From Phanerochaete sordida (lineage: Eukaryota; Basidiomycota; Agaricomycetes; Polyporales; Phanerochaetaceae): DNA of 64,000 nucleotides. The stretch spans positions 186,001-250,000 of the forward strand of contig BPQB01000036.1 in the NCBI GenBank assembly GCA_019973155.2, given 5' to 3'. A program made the translations under genes and the position numbers. Every line of letters begins with the position of its first letter. Positions within the stretch are counted from its first letter, which is position 1. Shown in pieces: positions 1 through 13,000 of this stretch. The notes beneath the pieces are model-generated. The model saw only the letters and a list, made by a program, of their open reading frames with translations, was not told where the DNA came from and searched no databases.

Positions 1-1061
1 TCCTCAAACCGTTCTCGCGGCGACTCCACGAGGCAACCGCCGCGCCTGCCCCCACTTCCGCACGCGGGCGCACGCGCATGGGCAAGCGCGTCCGGCCTCA
101 GATCGCGGAGTCGAACGTGCCCGTCGAGATTGCGCTGTTCCTCACGACGTACTTTGCGTCGCTCATGCGCCAGGGCATCCTAACGCCTGCGTCGGCCACC
201 GCGATGAACAATGCGATGAACACCCTGCAGGACGTCGTCAGCAATCTTGAGCGGATTGAACATACGCCTCTGCCGTTTGCGTATCAAGTACATCTCCGTC
301 TGTCCCTGTGGTCAGTCTAACTACGTTCTATATCTCCTTGTCCCGTAGACCTGCCACTGATCAAATCGTTCTGCGATTAGGCTGTACTTATTCTTCTTTC
401 CGGTACGTCCGGGGATATCTGACAGTTGAAAGATATCCTGACAGTGTTTTCGCAGTCCCAAGTATATAGTGGATTTGGGTGGCTGACGATCCCGTTTGTT
501 TTCATGCTTCATATACACACTTCGCGGTTTACTGACCAGATCGGCAGCGCAACGGCGTTTGCTGCCTTCTTGCTCTGCGGTTTCCTCGAAATTGGACAGG
601 AGATGTAAGCATCTATTTCTTCCAGCACTCTCCATTCTATGACGCTCACCGTATCCCCAGCGAGAATCCCTTTAACTATGGCCTGAACGATCTCGGTAAG
701 CGCATCCGCTTCGGGCACGGAATAGACGGCACACCGACTGACTCTGTGCTCCAGACCTGGACCAGTTTTGCCTCGCGATACAGCGCGAGCTGCACGAGGT
801 GACCGCAGTACGCCACGCCCCGTCCGTGTCACCCCGCCCATACTCATTCGTCCGCGTCCGCGCCAGCACACGACGCCCGATCCTGACTCATTCATCTTCT
901 CGGCGTGGAACCAGCCCTTCGCGCCCGCCGACCGCCGGAACGCCAATGAGATGCTCGCCGACGTCGCGCACGCGTATCATCAGCCCGAAACTGGCGTCCA
1001 CCACCTTCGCCGCACGTTCCTCAAGGGCTGGTCCGACGTCGACAAGATGACGCGGAGGTAG
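1..1061 (+). CDS. Bestrophin-like (UPF0187) anion channel, 3' part
   Basis: The 5' end lies outside the window. Exons read as <1..310, 381..402, 456..493, 548..604, 661..695, 755..807 and 867..1061, with canonical introns and an in-frame TAG at the end. The translated motifs are those of the fungal bestrophin/UPF0187 family: TPLPFAYQVHLRLSLW, then a LYLFFFP segment, FGWLTIP, FAAFLLCGFLEIGQE and ENPFNY, then DLDQFCLAIQRELHEVT and, near the C-terminus, FSAWNQPFAPADRR. Members are multi-pass membrane proteins thought to pass chloride or other anions; the location (plasma or organelle membrane) cannot be told here. The 54-bp intron 494..547 uses a weak GTTTGT donor. Skipping it would leave an 18-codon in-frame insertion, but the family consensus fits the spliced form. 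The 22-nt exon is unusually small. Confidence 0.85.
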
Positions 1062-3881
1062 TAGGCGCACGCATGGTCCAGGTGCTGTGAGTACCGAGAC
1101 GAAGCGTCCCTCCGACGTCGGATGCGGCTGAGTCTGCGGTCGCTGTCCGGAGGACACTGCCTCCCCAAAGGACGCCTACTGCGTACACCGCATGCTCATA
1201 GTACTGACCCGACATTGAATTACTGTCAAACTCCACTCTAGGAAGGCATACGGAGGGCAATGTGTGACTTTATCTCATGACATATCATCTGTAAAATGCG
1301 GTCCATCTTACATGTAATATCATGTTACAATCCGCAGCGCAGGGTACCTGCGCGTCATCACTGGTGAGAATGCAACCGAGTATTGGCGCGAGACGACAGC
1401 GTACCTTTGTGGAACTCTAAGCAGATGTGTCCAAGCTGGTTTGGGTACCAGAGATGGGATGAGCGTAGATAGCGTCCTCGGACGCTTTTGTAAGGAGGAA
1501 GAATTCGACTTTGAGGAGACCGTCTATGGATAACTCATATCATGACAGCGGGGTGATAGCAGCAAAGTCTATACGCGGTCGAGAAAGATCGCATGGCGGA
1601 TCCTTGGACAGCAAGCTGGAGGTAGCGGAAGCTTTTCCGCGCGGTAAATGTATACGTCCAGCAACAGAGGCTGATATAACAGCAGATGGACGGCGATCTG
1701 CAAGACATTGAGGGACGGGGAGACCACGGTAAAGCCATAGAACGCGTACCTCTGCCAGGGGCAAAGTCTCCTTCCTACGCTTTGCCAGGGGTACTTCGAT
1801 TTAATGTTTTGACTTCACGCGTCCCGTAAGCCTGCCGGTGTACTGCCTGGGCCTAGGAAGGTATTGGAGAAGCGCAAGAAGGTGAATGCAAAAAATGTGC
1901 ATCTAGATTCCTTACTAGTATATCCGTGCCTCAGGCTGCGTATGTCGCAGGGCTTCGGTCTCTCATTTTCCCGTTCCTATTGCTAGAGGTTGCGCGCGCG
2001 AATGCAGCCAGTGTTCAGCAAAGGAAGCGTACGAGCGGCCGACTCCCACCTGAGCGACCGCAACGATTTGCAATGCGACTACTCCCACGTTCATCGCGGC
2101 GACTATTGCGATGGTCCAACGGAAATGCGCTTGCTGCAGTGAGGTGGCCTTCGAGGTCCGCAGATGCGAGCTCGCCGATTCTCAGCCACAGCTACAATGG
2201 GTCAACTCGGACGTGCCTCGCTGCGAGGCATGCACCACGTGATGTGCAGAGTGAAGACCCGAATTATGAGGTCAATGTCGCTGCTCGATTGCCAGTTCGC
2301 GTTTCATGGTGATAACAAATGGTACAGAGGACGTGCGTAATGGCAGGATGCACAGCGTACCGCACACAGCGAGTCGAAGGGCTGCTAAACCTGACGGTAA
2401 AGTGGAGTGCAAATATGAGCGAAACGAAACCTGTGGGCGGTAACCCGTTGGACTTCGTGTTACCTAACGCACAGCTGCCCCTAATCGAGTCGGCTCGGGT
2501 AGATCTTTTGTCGTGCTCAACTTCGTCTGCCTGGCTGCAAGAAAAATGAGCTTGCAGCTAAGCTTAGAACGACACACACCTCCGGCCCAATGTGCACGAT
2601 AGCGGGATATGGGTTCCGCCGCATTTTACAGGGCGAGTATCTAGCTGAGCTCACCATCTGATGATGCAGCAGGTCTGCACGCCGGTGGATAACGTTTGAC
2701 GTGCGACGGAGTGTGAACCCGCCATCCTTCAAATCAGCGAAATGGTGTATATCGTTCTAACCTTAGCTGTGAAATGCCGCCTGTGTTTTTCTCGAAGTAC
2801 CAGTATCGTGGTTGAGCAATTGCTACAGCGGGAGGGTACATTGTATGTCAGCAGATACATTGTCCATCATGTCAGGTTGTGACTAAGGCGTTTCCCGCCG
2901 GGTACGGGTCTTAAATCCCAATGGACACTGAGCCGCCGGAAGGGCAGTGCTAGCTCCGCTCTGCACTGCCTTCTGGGGTCCACATGTATCTGAATTTTAC
3001 AGCCCAGCCTACGCAGCTGTGTATATGAACGCTGATATGACAGGCGCAGTGCACCATAGTTCCGCCCAGTATGATCTCCATGATGCAGTTATGAAGATTC
3101 ATTCTGCTCTGTGGAACTGGTAGAGGTAGCTGAGCTACTGCAGGCTGTGTCATTGGGATGCGCCTCTCCGGCTCTGAGGTGCCCGCGCAAAATGGAGGAC
3201 TGCTGCACAGTGGACCCACCGGTTGAGCCTGCCGACGAGCGAGCGGGGCAGTACATACCGGCGCGGATGAGTCTGAGCCACATGCGTGCCGCACAGCCAA
3301 ACCGCTGCGCAGGTACTGAGCACGTACTCCCGAGAACGACTCGCACCATAATATGCAAGGTGTGGCGCACTTACCACTCGAATACGCGTTGCTCACGGTT
3401 CTGAGTGGGTACAGCCAGCACCCACGTTGGGTCGCTCGCATGTGCGTGGAGAGCCCTATGAAAGTCAGTGCACTTAAAGCGCAGATGGAAATGGACGGCA
3501 GACCCACGTGCTTTGGCGGGTCATCGTGCCCGACCTGCAAGCCGATGCCCTGGGACATTTCGCGACCGTTGTACCTCTGTAGAGTTGGCGCAAGGTGGGT
3601 TGCATGTCATGGCTAATCAAGTATCTATGCTTATAACTTGGCACGTCATTATAACTTGACACATTTTGGGGGGGGGGGCTCTTTGTCCGCAGAGCATAGG
3701 AAGCACAGCAGACCCCAGCTGTGTCGTCACGCAATACTGACCTCAGGGTATCGGAACTCTGTCGGTCTACCTTGCTACATAGAGTTCAATTGCTCCCCAT
3801 GCGCAAACCACCTCATATATGCTTTACTCGACTCCTCAGCTGCTCGCAGCTCCCTCCCTCTAGTCTCCGAGTGCAACCATC
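1062..3881. other. Gene-poor interval, no supported gene
   Basis: All frames are broken by frequent stops, and no family motif or chain of splice sites is visible. It includes a run of ten G at about 3669-3678. It separates the bestrophin-like gene from NACHT gene A and resembles old, mutated repeat DNA. Confidence 0.5.
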
Positions 3882-6545
3882 ATGCCCCGCTCTCGATGTC
3901 GGCAGCCAGTCACGGACAGTGCGCTGGACGCTGCGTCCGACGTACTGAAGATCGTACAAATAGCCGCTAGTGCGATATCCCTTCCCGGTTTAGGACCTGT
4001 CATCGCCACATTATCGGAGGTAATCAAGCGGGTACAAGTGAGTCCGAGCTCGCTATGGAAATCATGGTGAATGAAATTTACCCTCTATGCGCCCTCACTC
4101 AGGATGTGCAGACGAACAGTGAGGTGGAAGACGCTTTCTTTGTGAAAATAAGACAGCTCGACGAGACTATCGTGGGAATGGTGAACGAAGCAAAGCTGGC
4201 TTTGAGAGCCCGTAGCTCCATGTTGCAGGAGCGATTGGATAGGCTCTCAAGGTGCGTGTACGCATACTATAGCTGACAATACCTCGTTAAGAAAGCTTTC
4301 ATCTCGTATAGCGCATTAGGGAACATCCGTGAAACCTCCACCGGGCTGAAGGGCGGGCCAGGCCTCTTCGGGTCCTTCAAGAGGTTTTTGCTTGTGGAGC
4401 GCAACAAAGCGACTTTGGCGAAAATGAACGAAGAACTAGCAGACGCTCTCACAATGTTCAGCGTGCGTGAATATGCCAAACATGACTTATTGATGTATCA
4501 ATTCAATATCCCACAGGTGGGTACCCAGGGTGCAACAGAAAACGCGGTGTGTAGGGTTGAAGACCTGGTCATGAACTCAGGTACGTGAAACATGGCTAGC
4601 CATCGTACATGACTAATCTGCGTCACATTTGTGCAGAGGAGGAGAAGATTATTGAAGCAGTTCCACATTCCGACGCCGGTTATCTCTCTGTCAAGGAAAC
4701 CAAGAGTGGCTTCATGCAGGGCACGCGTAACGAAACATTCGCGAACCTCGAAGCATGGGCATGTGCAGGATTTCCGGTAGAAGACCCGAGGCGTATCTTC
4801 TTGGTCACTGCTTGCGCGGGCCTCGGAAAATCCGCAATTGCCCATCAGCTGTGCATCCGTCTTGCGGAGGATTGGGGTCTCAACCTGGGCGCATCGTTCT
4901 TCTTCTCCCGCGGAGCCGTCGACTCTGCACATGTCCTCTTTTCCACAATCGCCTACCAGCTGAGCCTAAGTCAGCCAATGCTGAGGCCATTCATCATTGA
5001 CGCCGCTCGAGGGTTCCTCCCGGGTGGTAAAGAGCAGCAAGTGCGGCGCACATTTGAGCAGCTCCTCCTAAAGCCATTAGCAAAGTCTGCGTCCGACGGC
5101 GCAGTGTTCAACGAAATTACATTCATTGTTATCGATGGCGTAGACGAGTGCAAGGACAGAAAGCTCGTCCCAGATATTCTACGCTGCCTCCTCGAGCTCG
5201 TACATGCCCTTCCATGGCTACGGGTCTTCATCGCGACTCGCCCCGAGCCCTATATCCTCCCCGTCCTTACATCTCAGGCTGCACAAGACATCATTTACCA
5301 TCGACGCTTAGACGGCGCGCAGGCAACAGATGAGTCGAAGAATAGCGTGGAACTCTATCTTCGACAGACTATCCCGAAAATCCATCCCTACGGTGCTTTC
5401 ATCCGCGAGCACCCGGATCAACTTGATCGTCTCGTTTCCCGCGCCGGGGGCCTTTTTATCTACGCTCGTATGGTCATCAACTATCTGGAGATGTACGACA
5501 CTCGTCCCGAAGAGCAGATCGCGCGTCTTTGTAGCTCCAGCGGTGCAGGACTGCTACCACTTGATGAGCTTTACCTGCTCATCTTGCGGTTTGCATTTCC
5601 GCCGCGGGACCTCCAAAGATCGCCCGACATGCACAAGCGGCTGCATGATTTTCTCACATTCATCGCCCTTCATCACATATCCCTCCCATTTGCTGCCATC
5701 TCACTCCTTCTCAAGCTTACGGAGGACGACGTGCTCTGGATGGCCGGTCGCTTACGCGCTGTGCTCTTGGTCGACATGGACGGAGATTTAGTTCCTCTGC
5801 ACGCCACATTTGCGGAGTTCCTTGTTGACAGCAAGCGGTGTGTTGATCCGCTCTACCATGTCAATCCGCCCAAGGGACACGCTCTCCTTGCTTGCAAGTG
5901 TCTGGATGCATTCAACCACGATACAGCCACGCTATACCTCAAGAGCTACCCAAACAGACATGAAGGTGGCCATCCGTCCATTGAGTACAACATAATGTCT
6001 TCCTGGCAGGTGTACATCTCCAATTGGGGAAAATATCTCAATAGCGCCGAGCGGAACGACGAAGTCCAGCAAGAGCTGCGGAGGGTGTTGAAAATGCAGC
6101 CAGTGATGACACGCTTGTACGGAACCGGGGTCAAGGCAGAATTCAAGCACATTAGGCACTTCTTCCAGGTATGTATGCGTTCGACAATCCTGTATTCTTC
6201 TCAGCTGAGTGAAATCATCAGGACGCGAAGGAGGCAGCAGCAGTCTGCAACGACCACCTGAACTTCAGGTTTTATTGTGAGCTTTGGTGGCAGAAGATGG
6301 CAGAAAATTGCGGCACAAGTCGGGCAGTGTCTGTGACAATTGCGGATCTGGAGAATAGTTGGGAGTCGTATATCACAAAGCGCAATATGGCGGGCATAGT
6401 CAACTTGAATCATAGTATACAAGTGGAAGACATCACGAGATATACTGCAATTCTTCAGGAACTAGTTGACAAAATACGAGACTCTGGAACGGAAGAGCTG
6501 TGGTATAACTTAGGTGTAGGGAGTAGACGATGGTATACAACATAA
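3882..6545 (+). CDS. NACHT-domain STAND (NLR-like) protein A, intact
   Basis: Exons are 3882..4037, 4103..4251, 4312..4462, 4517..4580, 4637..6168 and 6222..6545, all in phase, giving 791 residues. Residues 1 to about 170 form a helical domain with a Gly/Pro turn (SLPGLGPVIATL), resembling the four-helix N-terminal domains (MLKL/HeLo-like) known from mushroom NLRs; this likeness is inference. Walker A (ACAGLGKS) is near residue 235 and Walker B (FIVIDGVDECKD) near 340, followed by ATRPEPYILP and a winged-helix-like region. The last 108 codons (sixth exon) form a C-terminal module ending around ELWYNL. No WD40, ankyrin or TPR repeats are seen. STAND NTPases of this type act as nucleotide-driven switches in non-self recognition and programmed cell death. 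The ATG at 3882 is chosen because paralogue B starts at the same place and has a first exon of equal length. Confidence 0.85.
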
Positions 6546-9500
6546 GATACTTCAGAAGCTCCACAGTGCTTAGAAGCCCTAGAGTCAAATTCTGCGTCAT
6601 TGTATTAACAACCATGTCAAGGATATAGCGACAGGACCAATACAAATCACGCTATTACGCACATTCAATGCCTATCTACTACTGTTCCTGCTCTTCCCCA
6701 GTTCAGCACTAGATACATAGTTCATGAGTTGCCGCGGATAGATTGAGTAAGGTAGCATGACGCGCTCAGGCAAAGGCAATTGCTGTAGTCCACTCGTGCT
6801 AGACGCGTTGTGAGCCTGTCTGTCACTAGCCCTCGAGGCTGAATCTGCAGAGCGCGATATGTGAACTGTCTGTTATAGAGTGCAGGATACAAAGCCAGTA
6901 TCCGCGCACAGATGAGCGTGCGACAATAGATAGACATGGAAGGCGGCGACGTACCTACGTGCGTATTTAACCATAGCCAGCGGGGCTTGCCTCTGTATCC
7001 GGGCGCGATGACTGTGAATGAGTGACGGCGTACCAATCGCTGGGTGGAACTCCCTCACCAGGATATATACCGCTCAATTGTTTACGTTTCTGGGGGTGCA
7101 GATTGCGCCTGAGGTCTTTATCTGATGACGCACGGTGTAAGCGGGATGCCGTGAGGGACAAGAAGCGCAAGCTCACTATAGTAAGGACCCTAGGACATCA
7201 AACGGTGATTTCGACGCGCCGAAGGCCATCGCCATGTAGGACGGCTCATTACGGCTGAGATAACTGCTGATGTAGTGCGTGGCCCTGCAGTGCAACCTGT
7301 ACAGGCAAGAGAGTCAGATCGTCGTGCCGGAGCGACGAGAGCAGACAGCCGTACCCGTTCACTTGACATGTTTCCCAGTTGCCGCTGGGCAGAGCCTTCG
7401 CCCCCGCGTAGCCCCCGGTGCAACCTCTGTGCCATCAGCCGGCAGTGCCACGCTAAATTGATCGTACGACAGCCCACCAAGTGCGCGTATATCTCGGCTT
7501 AGCGCATACCGCGCACATGCAACCGTGCCCGCAATACAATTTCTGCCTCACGAAGTGGACGGTCAACAGCACTGTACACTGTGAATGCGGTCTTCGATGA
7601 CTCTATGTCCCTGCGTGCTGCATTATCATTGATAGTAGTGCGCACATATACTTGTGGCGTGAAACATCTTGGGTGAAGCTGGGCTTGCGGTGGGTCTCGT
7701 GAGGAATATTGGCTTGATTTCGCGACTTGGTGCGGGAGAGCAGGGCAAAGCGGGATGTCCGGTCACTTCCGAAGGTTTAATCGGCTCCAGATATAGTAGA
7801 GATAAGATAACGCAGGATCGTGTCTCCAGACCAAGTCTTCGACCAGCCAGTCGCCCATGCGCAGTACGTGCTCCTGCTCCAGCGCGAACTATGTCTGCCT
7901 TGCGCTAGCCTGCGTCACCTCAGGCCTCAGGTCTCTAGTCATTGGATCTGTCTCCATCCTCTGCCTGCGGCATCGGTTTGCCGGGCTTTGCAAAGCCCCT
8001 GCCCGTCCGTGAAGGCGTCCACGAACTTCGAGGCGAAAGCTCTCGCGGTGTAGAAGACCTGAAGCTGCCCTGAGACAAGTGTTACACCCCAAGCCGCACC
8101 ATGGCATGAGCGCCGAATACGCGCCAACGGTTGGAGGACCGGGCCAGCGGCAGGCTGCTGGGCCTCATTTCATGTGATGACAGGTGCGTCGTGCTTGTCG
8201 CTGTCGAGCAAGAAACGGGCTGAAGCGTCCGCATTCACCTACTCCAGGTGCCATGGAAGCATTTGTACGAAGCTCAGGCCATGAGTCCACAATCGCCGTT
8301 CTGTAGGCCTGACATGGAGCATTTTCAGTGAAATAGAGCATGACATTCTCGACACAGAGCATGGCATTCTCGACGCACACGGTACTCCCATCTAGCGTAT
8401 AGCCTTGCGCTCAATACAGTTCGCGCTTCAACGACACACTGCAGGCTTACAGCCCTGTAGAGAAGCGAACTCCAACATGTGCAGGCCCCCCAGCGCCGAC
8501 ACTTGGTTATCTTGCCCGGCCGACGTCATCGCCCTGCCACCATACCCCCGAGTTCGCGCGCGTTCCGCGTACAGAACGCGAGGGTATGCGTCTATGTTGC
8601 CCTGGTGCTCTAGCAGCAGTGAAACCGGCTATCATACACGCCAGTCTGGCTCTGGCAGGCCCAGTTTGAGACTACGTCATTATCGCCATACGTGATACCT
8701 ATCGTAACACCAACATAGACATCCTATACTACGTCCCGCTACACACAGAAGGCCAGAAGGCTTGCATAGGCATCTGTCCAGAATCTCGCATCTCCCACGT
8801 TAACATTCTCGTCAGCGATGCGAGCTGGAAGAGCCGGCACGCAGACGAGACCATCGTCAGCACGAACGTACACTGAGCGACGGAGCGATCCCGCGTACCT
8901 CGCCAAAGCCCTCTCCGTCGGCGCGCGACTATGGCGTTCCCGAGCTCACGGCAGGCAGCTGCGCCGGGCGCATTGCAATGGCAGCGGCCGCGTCCGGACA
9001 CCAAGCATGGCCTGTGAGCGATATGTGCTGGCCAGCGCTACTCGCGGCGCGCACTTGATCTGCGCTTGTGCGTAGCGAGCAAAACGAGTGGAGGCGGCGT
9101 GAGCGGTGCGCGACGCGAGCGTTTGCGTGAGCGAAGGTTGACGTTTCGCACGAGCGGCCTCTCGCTGCTCTCTCATGCACGACGTGAGGTCTAGACGATG
9201 TGCCACGTATGCGACGCCCTGTCATTCGACGCAGGTGGTGCAGAACACCGGTCAGCGAAGAGGTTCGTTTCAGGCACGGTATCTAGTCGCCGAAAGTCAG
9301 TGTTTGCTCGACGTCTCTACAGTCGCATGATACTCTGACTCACGATTTCTCTTGTAGATCCGCTGCACCGCTTGGCGCGTGACTGCACGTAGAAACGTAC
9401 CTGTGTCCGTATTCGCCCCCCTGTCTCGATGCATACTTTTCCTCCCGCATACAATATCAAATGAAAAGTCTACTGCAGCCCTGCTACCGACCTTGAGGGT

Positions 9501-10039
9501 GTACAAAGCGCAGCGTCAGAATCTGACACGGTGTCACACGACAAGCAGACATGCATGTCAGCGCGAGCTTGAGAACAGCGCGAGCCGTTGCTAGACGGAA
9601 GTGTATATATGTGGCATGGCAAAAACGTAGCTAAAATGCTGGCCCTACATCCGATCCCTGTTCTGGATGCTCAGACCGGATTTTGTACCAGCTTGGCCAG
9701 CCTCAAGGGCCGACTGAACGCTGAGTGCTATATCTCTTCTAGAAGTCATCACATGTGCTGTAATATTTTAGCGTGTAGAGTCTAGACGTCAAGGGGAAAT
9801 GGGACGCGCACAAGGTGCGAGGTGGTGAATGTCCGCGAAATATCCTGGCGGTTTTGACTTTGCCGGGACATCCGGAGGATGCAGTTGCTTGGTATGGAAA
9901 TTGATGGATAGCAGCCCAGTGATCCAATCTCCTCCACACGCCGCTCAGAGGTTATGTATAGTGCACCGGGCTGCCGGGCCATGCTGCTGCACCTCCTCTG
10001 CCCCTCGCCCACTCTCAGTCCTCAACCAGTACGGGTATC
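6546..10039. other. Interval between NACHT genes A and B, decayed repeats
   Basis: No complete gene is seen. The part at about 7930-8290 matches 19090-19460 (see the repeat entries). Other ORFs are short, overlap on both strands and show no family motif. Confidence 0.45.
7930..8290 (-). repeat. Dispersed degenerate repeat, copy 1
   Basis: Read on the minus strand, this shares a diverged nucleotide match with 19090-19460. A peptide is conserved between copies: RFLLDSDKHDAPVIT here against RFSRDSVQHDTPVIIT there, and FASKFVDAFTDGQG against FTSKSANAFTRRG. Conservation at peptide level suggests remnants of a duplicated coding sequence, from a mobile element or a gene, whose family I do not recognise. 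No intact reading frame remains. Confidence 0.4.
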
Positions 10040-13000
10040 ATGTCACGCTCTGGACGTCGGGATGAGGCCCTCGACGACGCGCTCAGCGTTCTGTCAGACC
10101 TGGCCGGCATTGCGGCCGTAGTTGCTGACGCGGTCTCCATCCCAGCCTTGAAGCCCGTTGTCTCCACATTATCCATCGTGATCAAGCGAGTGAAGGTGAC
10201 TACAGACTCATTTATAACAATATGCGGTACTGACCCTCTTTATGCCCATCTCAAGGATGTCCGGACGAACAGCGAGATTGAGGTCGTGTTCTTCGAGAAC
10301 ACGAAGACACTCGGCGAGGTCATCACCGGGATGGTGAACGAAGCAAACACAGCCCCAGGAGGTGGCAGCTACGTACTGCAGGAACGGTTGAACAGGCTCG
10401 CAGGGTGCGTACGCGCATCGTACATATGACATCCGCGTGCTGAGGAAGTGCCGACATCTCGCAGAGCGCTGGACGAAATTCAATACACCGCCGACGGGCT
10501 GAAGGGCGGGCTTGGGTTTCGCGGCTCACTCAAGCGTTTCCTCCTCATGGATCGGAACAGAGATACACTAGCAAAGATGAACGATCAATTGACGCGTGCA
10601 GTTGAGATGTTCAGTGTACGTGACTATGCCGGAAATGATCTCTCGAGGAATGGACTTAATCCCTAGCAGGTCGGTATGCAGGGCGCGATAGAGAATGCGG
10701 TTCGCAGAGTCGAGCACATGGCCATTACTGCGGGTATGTCGAGGATGGCCGAGGCATGCTTACGTCTGATTTGTATTGTGAAATACACAGACGAGCGGAA
10801 GGCCATCGACAACATTCCACACGCCGACGCTGGCTATCTATCTGTCAAAGAAGTCAAGGCCGGGTTCATGGCTGGCACACGGAATGACACCTTCACGACT
10901 CTCGAGGCTTGGGCCGGTGCGGGATATCCGGCAGACGACCCAAAACCCGTCCTATTGCTCACCGCAGGCGCAGGCCTTGGCAAGTCCGCAGTCGCTCACC
11001 AGCTGTGCGTCCGCCTCGCCGATACGGAGAAACTGGGTCTCAACCTGGGAGCATCCTTCTTCTTTTCCCGCGGAGACGTCGGCTCCGCCCACACCTTCTT
11101 CTCCACAATTGCCTACCAGCTTGCGCTGTCCCAGCCCTCTCTGAAGCCCGTCATCCTCGACGCAGCTCGGGCGTTCCTTGTCGGCGGCAAGGAGCAGCAA
11201 ATGCGTCGCACGTTTGAACAGCTTCTGTTGAAACCGTTGGCGGTGAGGTCGGGCATCGCAGTCTATCAGGCGACGACGTTTCTCGTCATCGATGGCCTAG
11301 ACGAGTGCAAGGACAGGGATCTCGTCCCCGAGCTTCTACGCTATCTGCTTGAGTTGGTGCGCAGCGTGCCCTGGCTCCGAGTCTTCCTCGCCACTCGTCC
11401 CGAGCCCTATATCCTTCCTGTCCTAACGTCCCAGTCTGCGGCAAACATCGTGTACCATCGACGCCTGGATGATCCGCAGGCAATGAACGAATCCAAGGAG
11501 AGTGTTGAGCTCTACCTGCGGCAGACCATCCCAAGCATCCACCCCTACGGCGAGTTTGTCTACGCACACCCTGATCAGCTCGACCGTCTCGTTGATCGCG
11601 CCGATGGCCTCTTCATGTACGCTCGTGTCGCTGTCAACTACCTGGAGATGTACGACACACATCCTGAAGAGCGGCTCGCCCTTCTCCTCGAGTCTGGCGG
11701 AGCCAGACTGTCGCCGCTCGACAAGCTCTACCTGCAGGTCCTGCAGTCCGCATTTCCCTCGGAGGACCTTGCAGAGTGGCCGGCCCTGCACAAGCGGCTG
11801 CATCATCTCCTCACATTCATCGCCCTCCGTCTAGGACCACTGCCGCCCGCCGCGATCTCGCTCCTCCTCACGCTCACCGACGACGACGTGCTCTGGATGG
11901 CCGGCCGCCTCCGCGCGGTGCTCCTGCTCGACGAGTATGGAAATCTGGTCCCTCTGCACGCCACCCTCGGCGAGTTCCTTGTTGACAGCAAGCGTTGCAT
12001 TGATCCGCTATACCTCGTCGATCCGCCGAAGGGACACGCTCTGCTTGCCCACAAATGTCTCACAGCCTTCAAATATGACACGGTAACATTGTATCTGAGA
12101 AGTCGATTATATTCGCCCAGGGACAGCTACGCCTCCTTTGACAGCGACACGATGAGGTCCTGGCGTGCGTACATCGTTGAATGGGACAGTCACCTCACTG
12201 CTGCGGGGCATAGCGACATCTGGGAAAACCCCAGACGCTATATACCAGTATATAGTCTCAATACCTGTAAATAGCATCACATTAGCACCAAGCACTAATG
12301 AACTGACCCCCTTATTAAATTTACTATGATAGCGCTATGATAGTGCTAAATAGCGGCTGAATAGTGGCAAATAGTGGTTCATTAGTAGCGAGTGAGTGCT
12401 ATCGAGTTACTCACTGCTTTGTATGTACAGTTGTTAAAGCACACACTGTCTGCAGGCTCGTCTCATTCATGCAGGTAATTGAAGATATTGGTCATCTAAA
12501 TACACAGTAGTACTAGTCGGGCCATAGGGAGCAGATGGCGCCATCGAGTCTGAGCAGCATGGACCCGCAGGATACCCTCGAGATCGGGGGGCCTACCTCA
12601 GCGTGCATAGCATAGAGCCAGTCTCAGGGAAACCTCGTTCTGATAGCAATGCCACCTGCGTCCGGCGCAGAGGGCTCGCGGCCGTCACAGTCGCTCCAGC
12701 AACCGCAGGTGCGGCACAGCGGACGCCGCTACTTGTGAGCGCGGGCCATGCAAAGTCGAACCTCACGAGGCGACCCAGGTTGCTGCAGCACACGCTCAAG
12801 GCGACACCGGTGTCTATGAGTGTCAGCGTGCCGCAAAATGCGTCGGACACGGGATGCCATGACTCACCTGCAGGCCCGTGCTGAACGCGCAACGCGAGCA
12901 CGTACCGCGCCCAATGGTGTACACTGGCAGAGCGTAAGCTGTTGTAGGGCGGGTCCAGCGCGAGAGGCTCAAGCGCAGGACGCACATACCGCAGGGCGCG

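Noticed and set aside
3669..3678. Run of ten G as a signal
   Set aside because: A lone homopolymer in decayed DNA with no nearby gene start or repeat structure.
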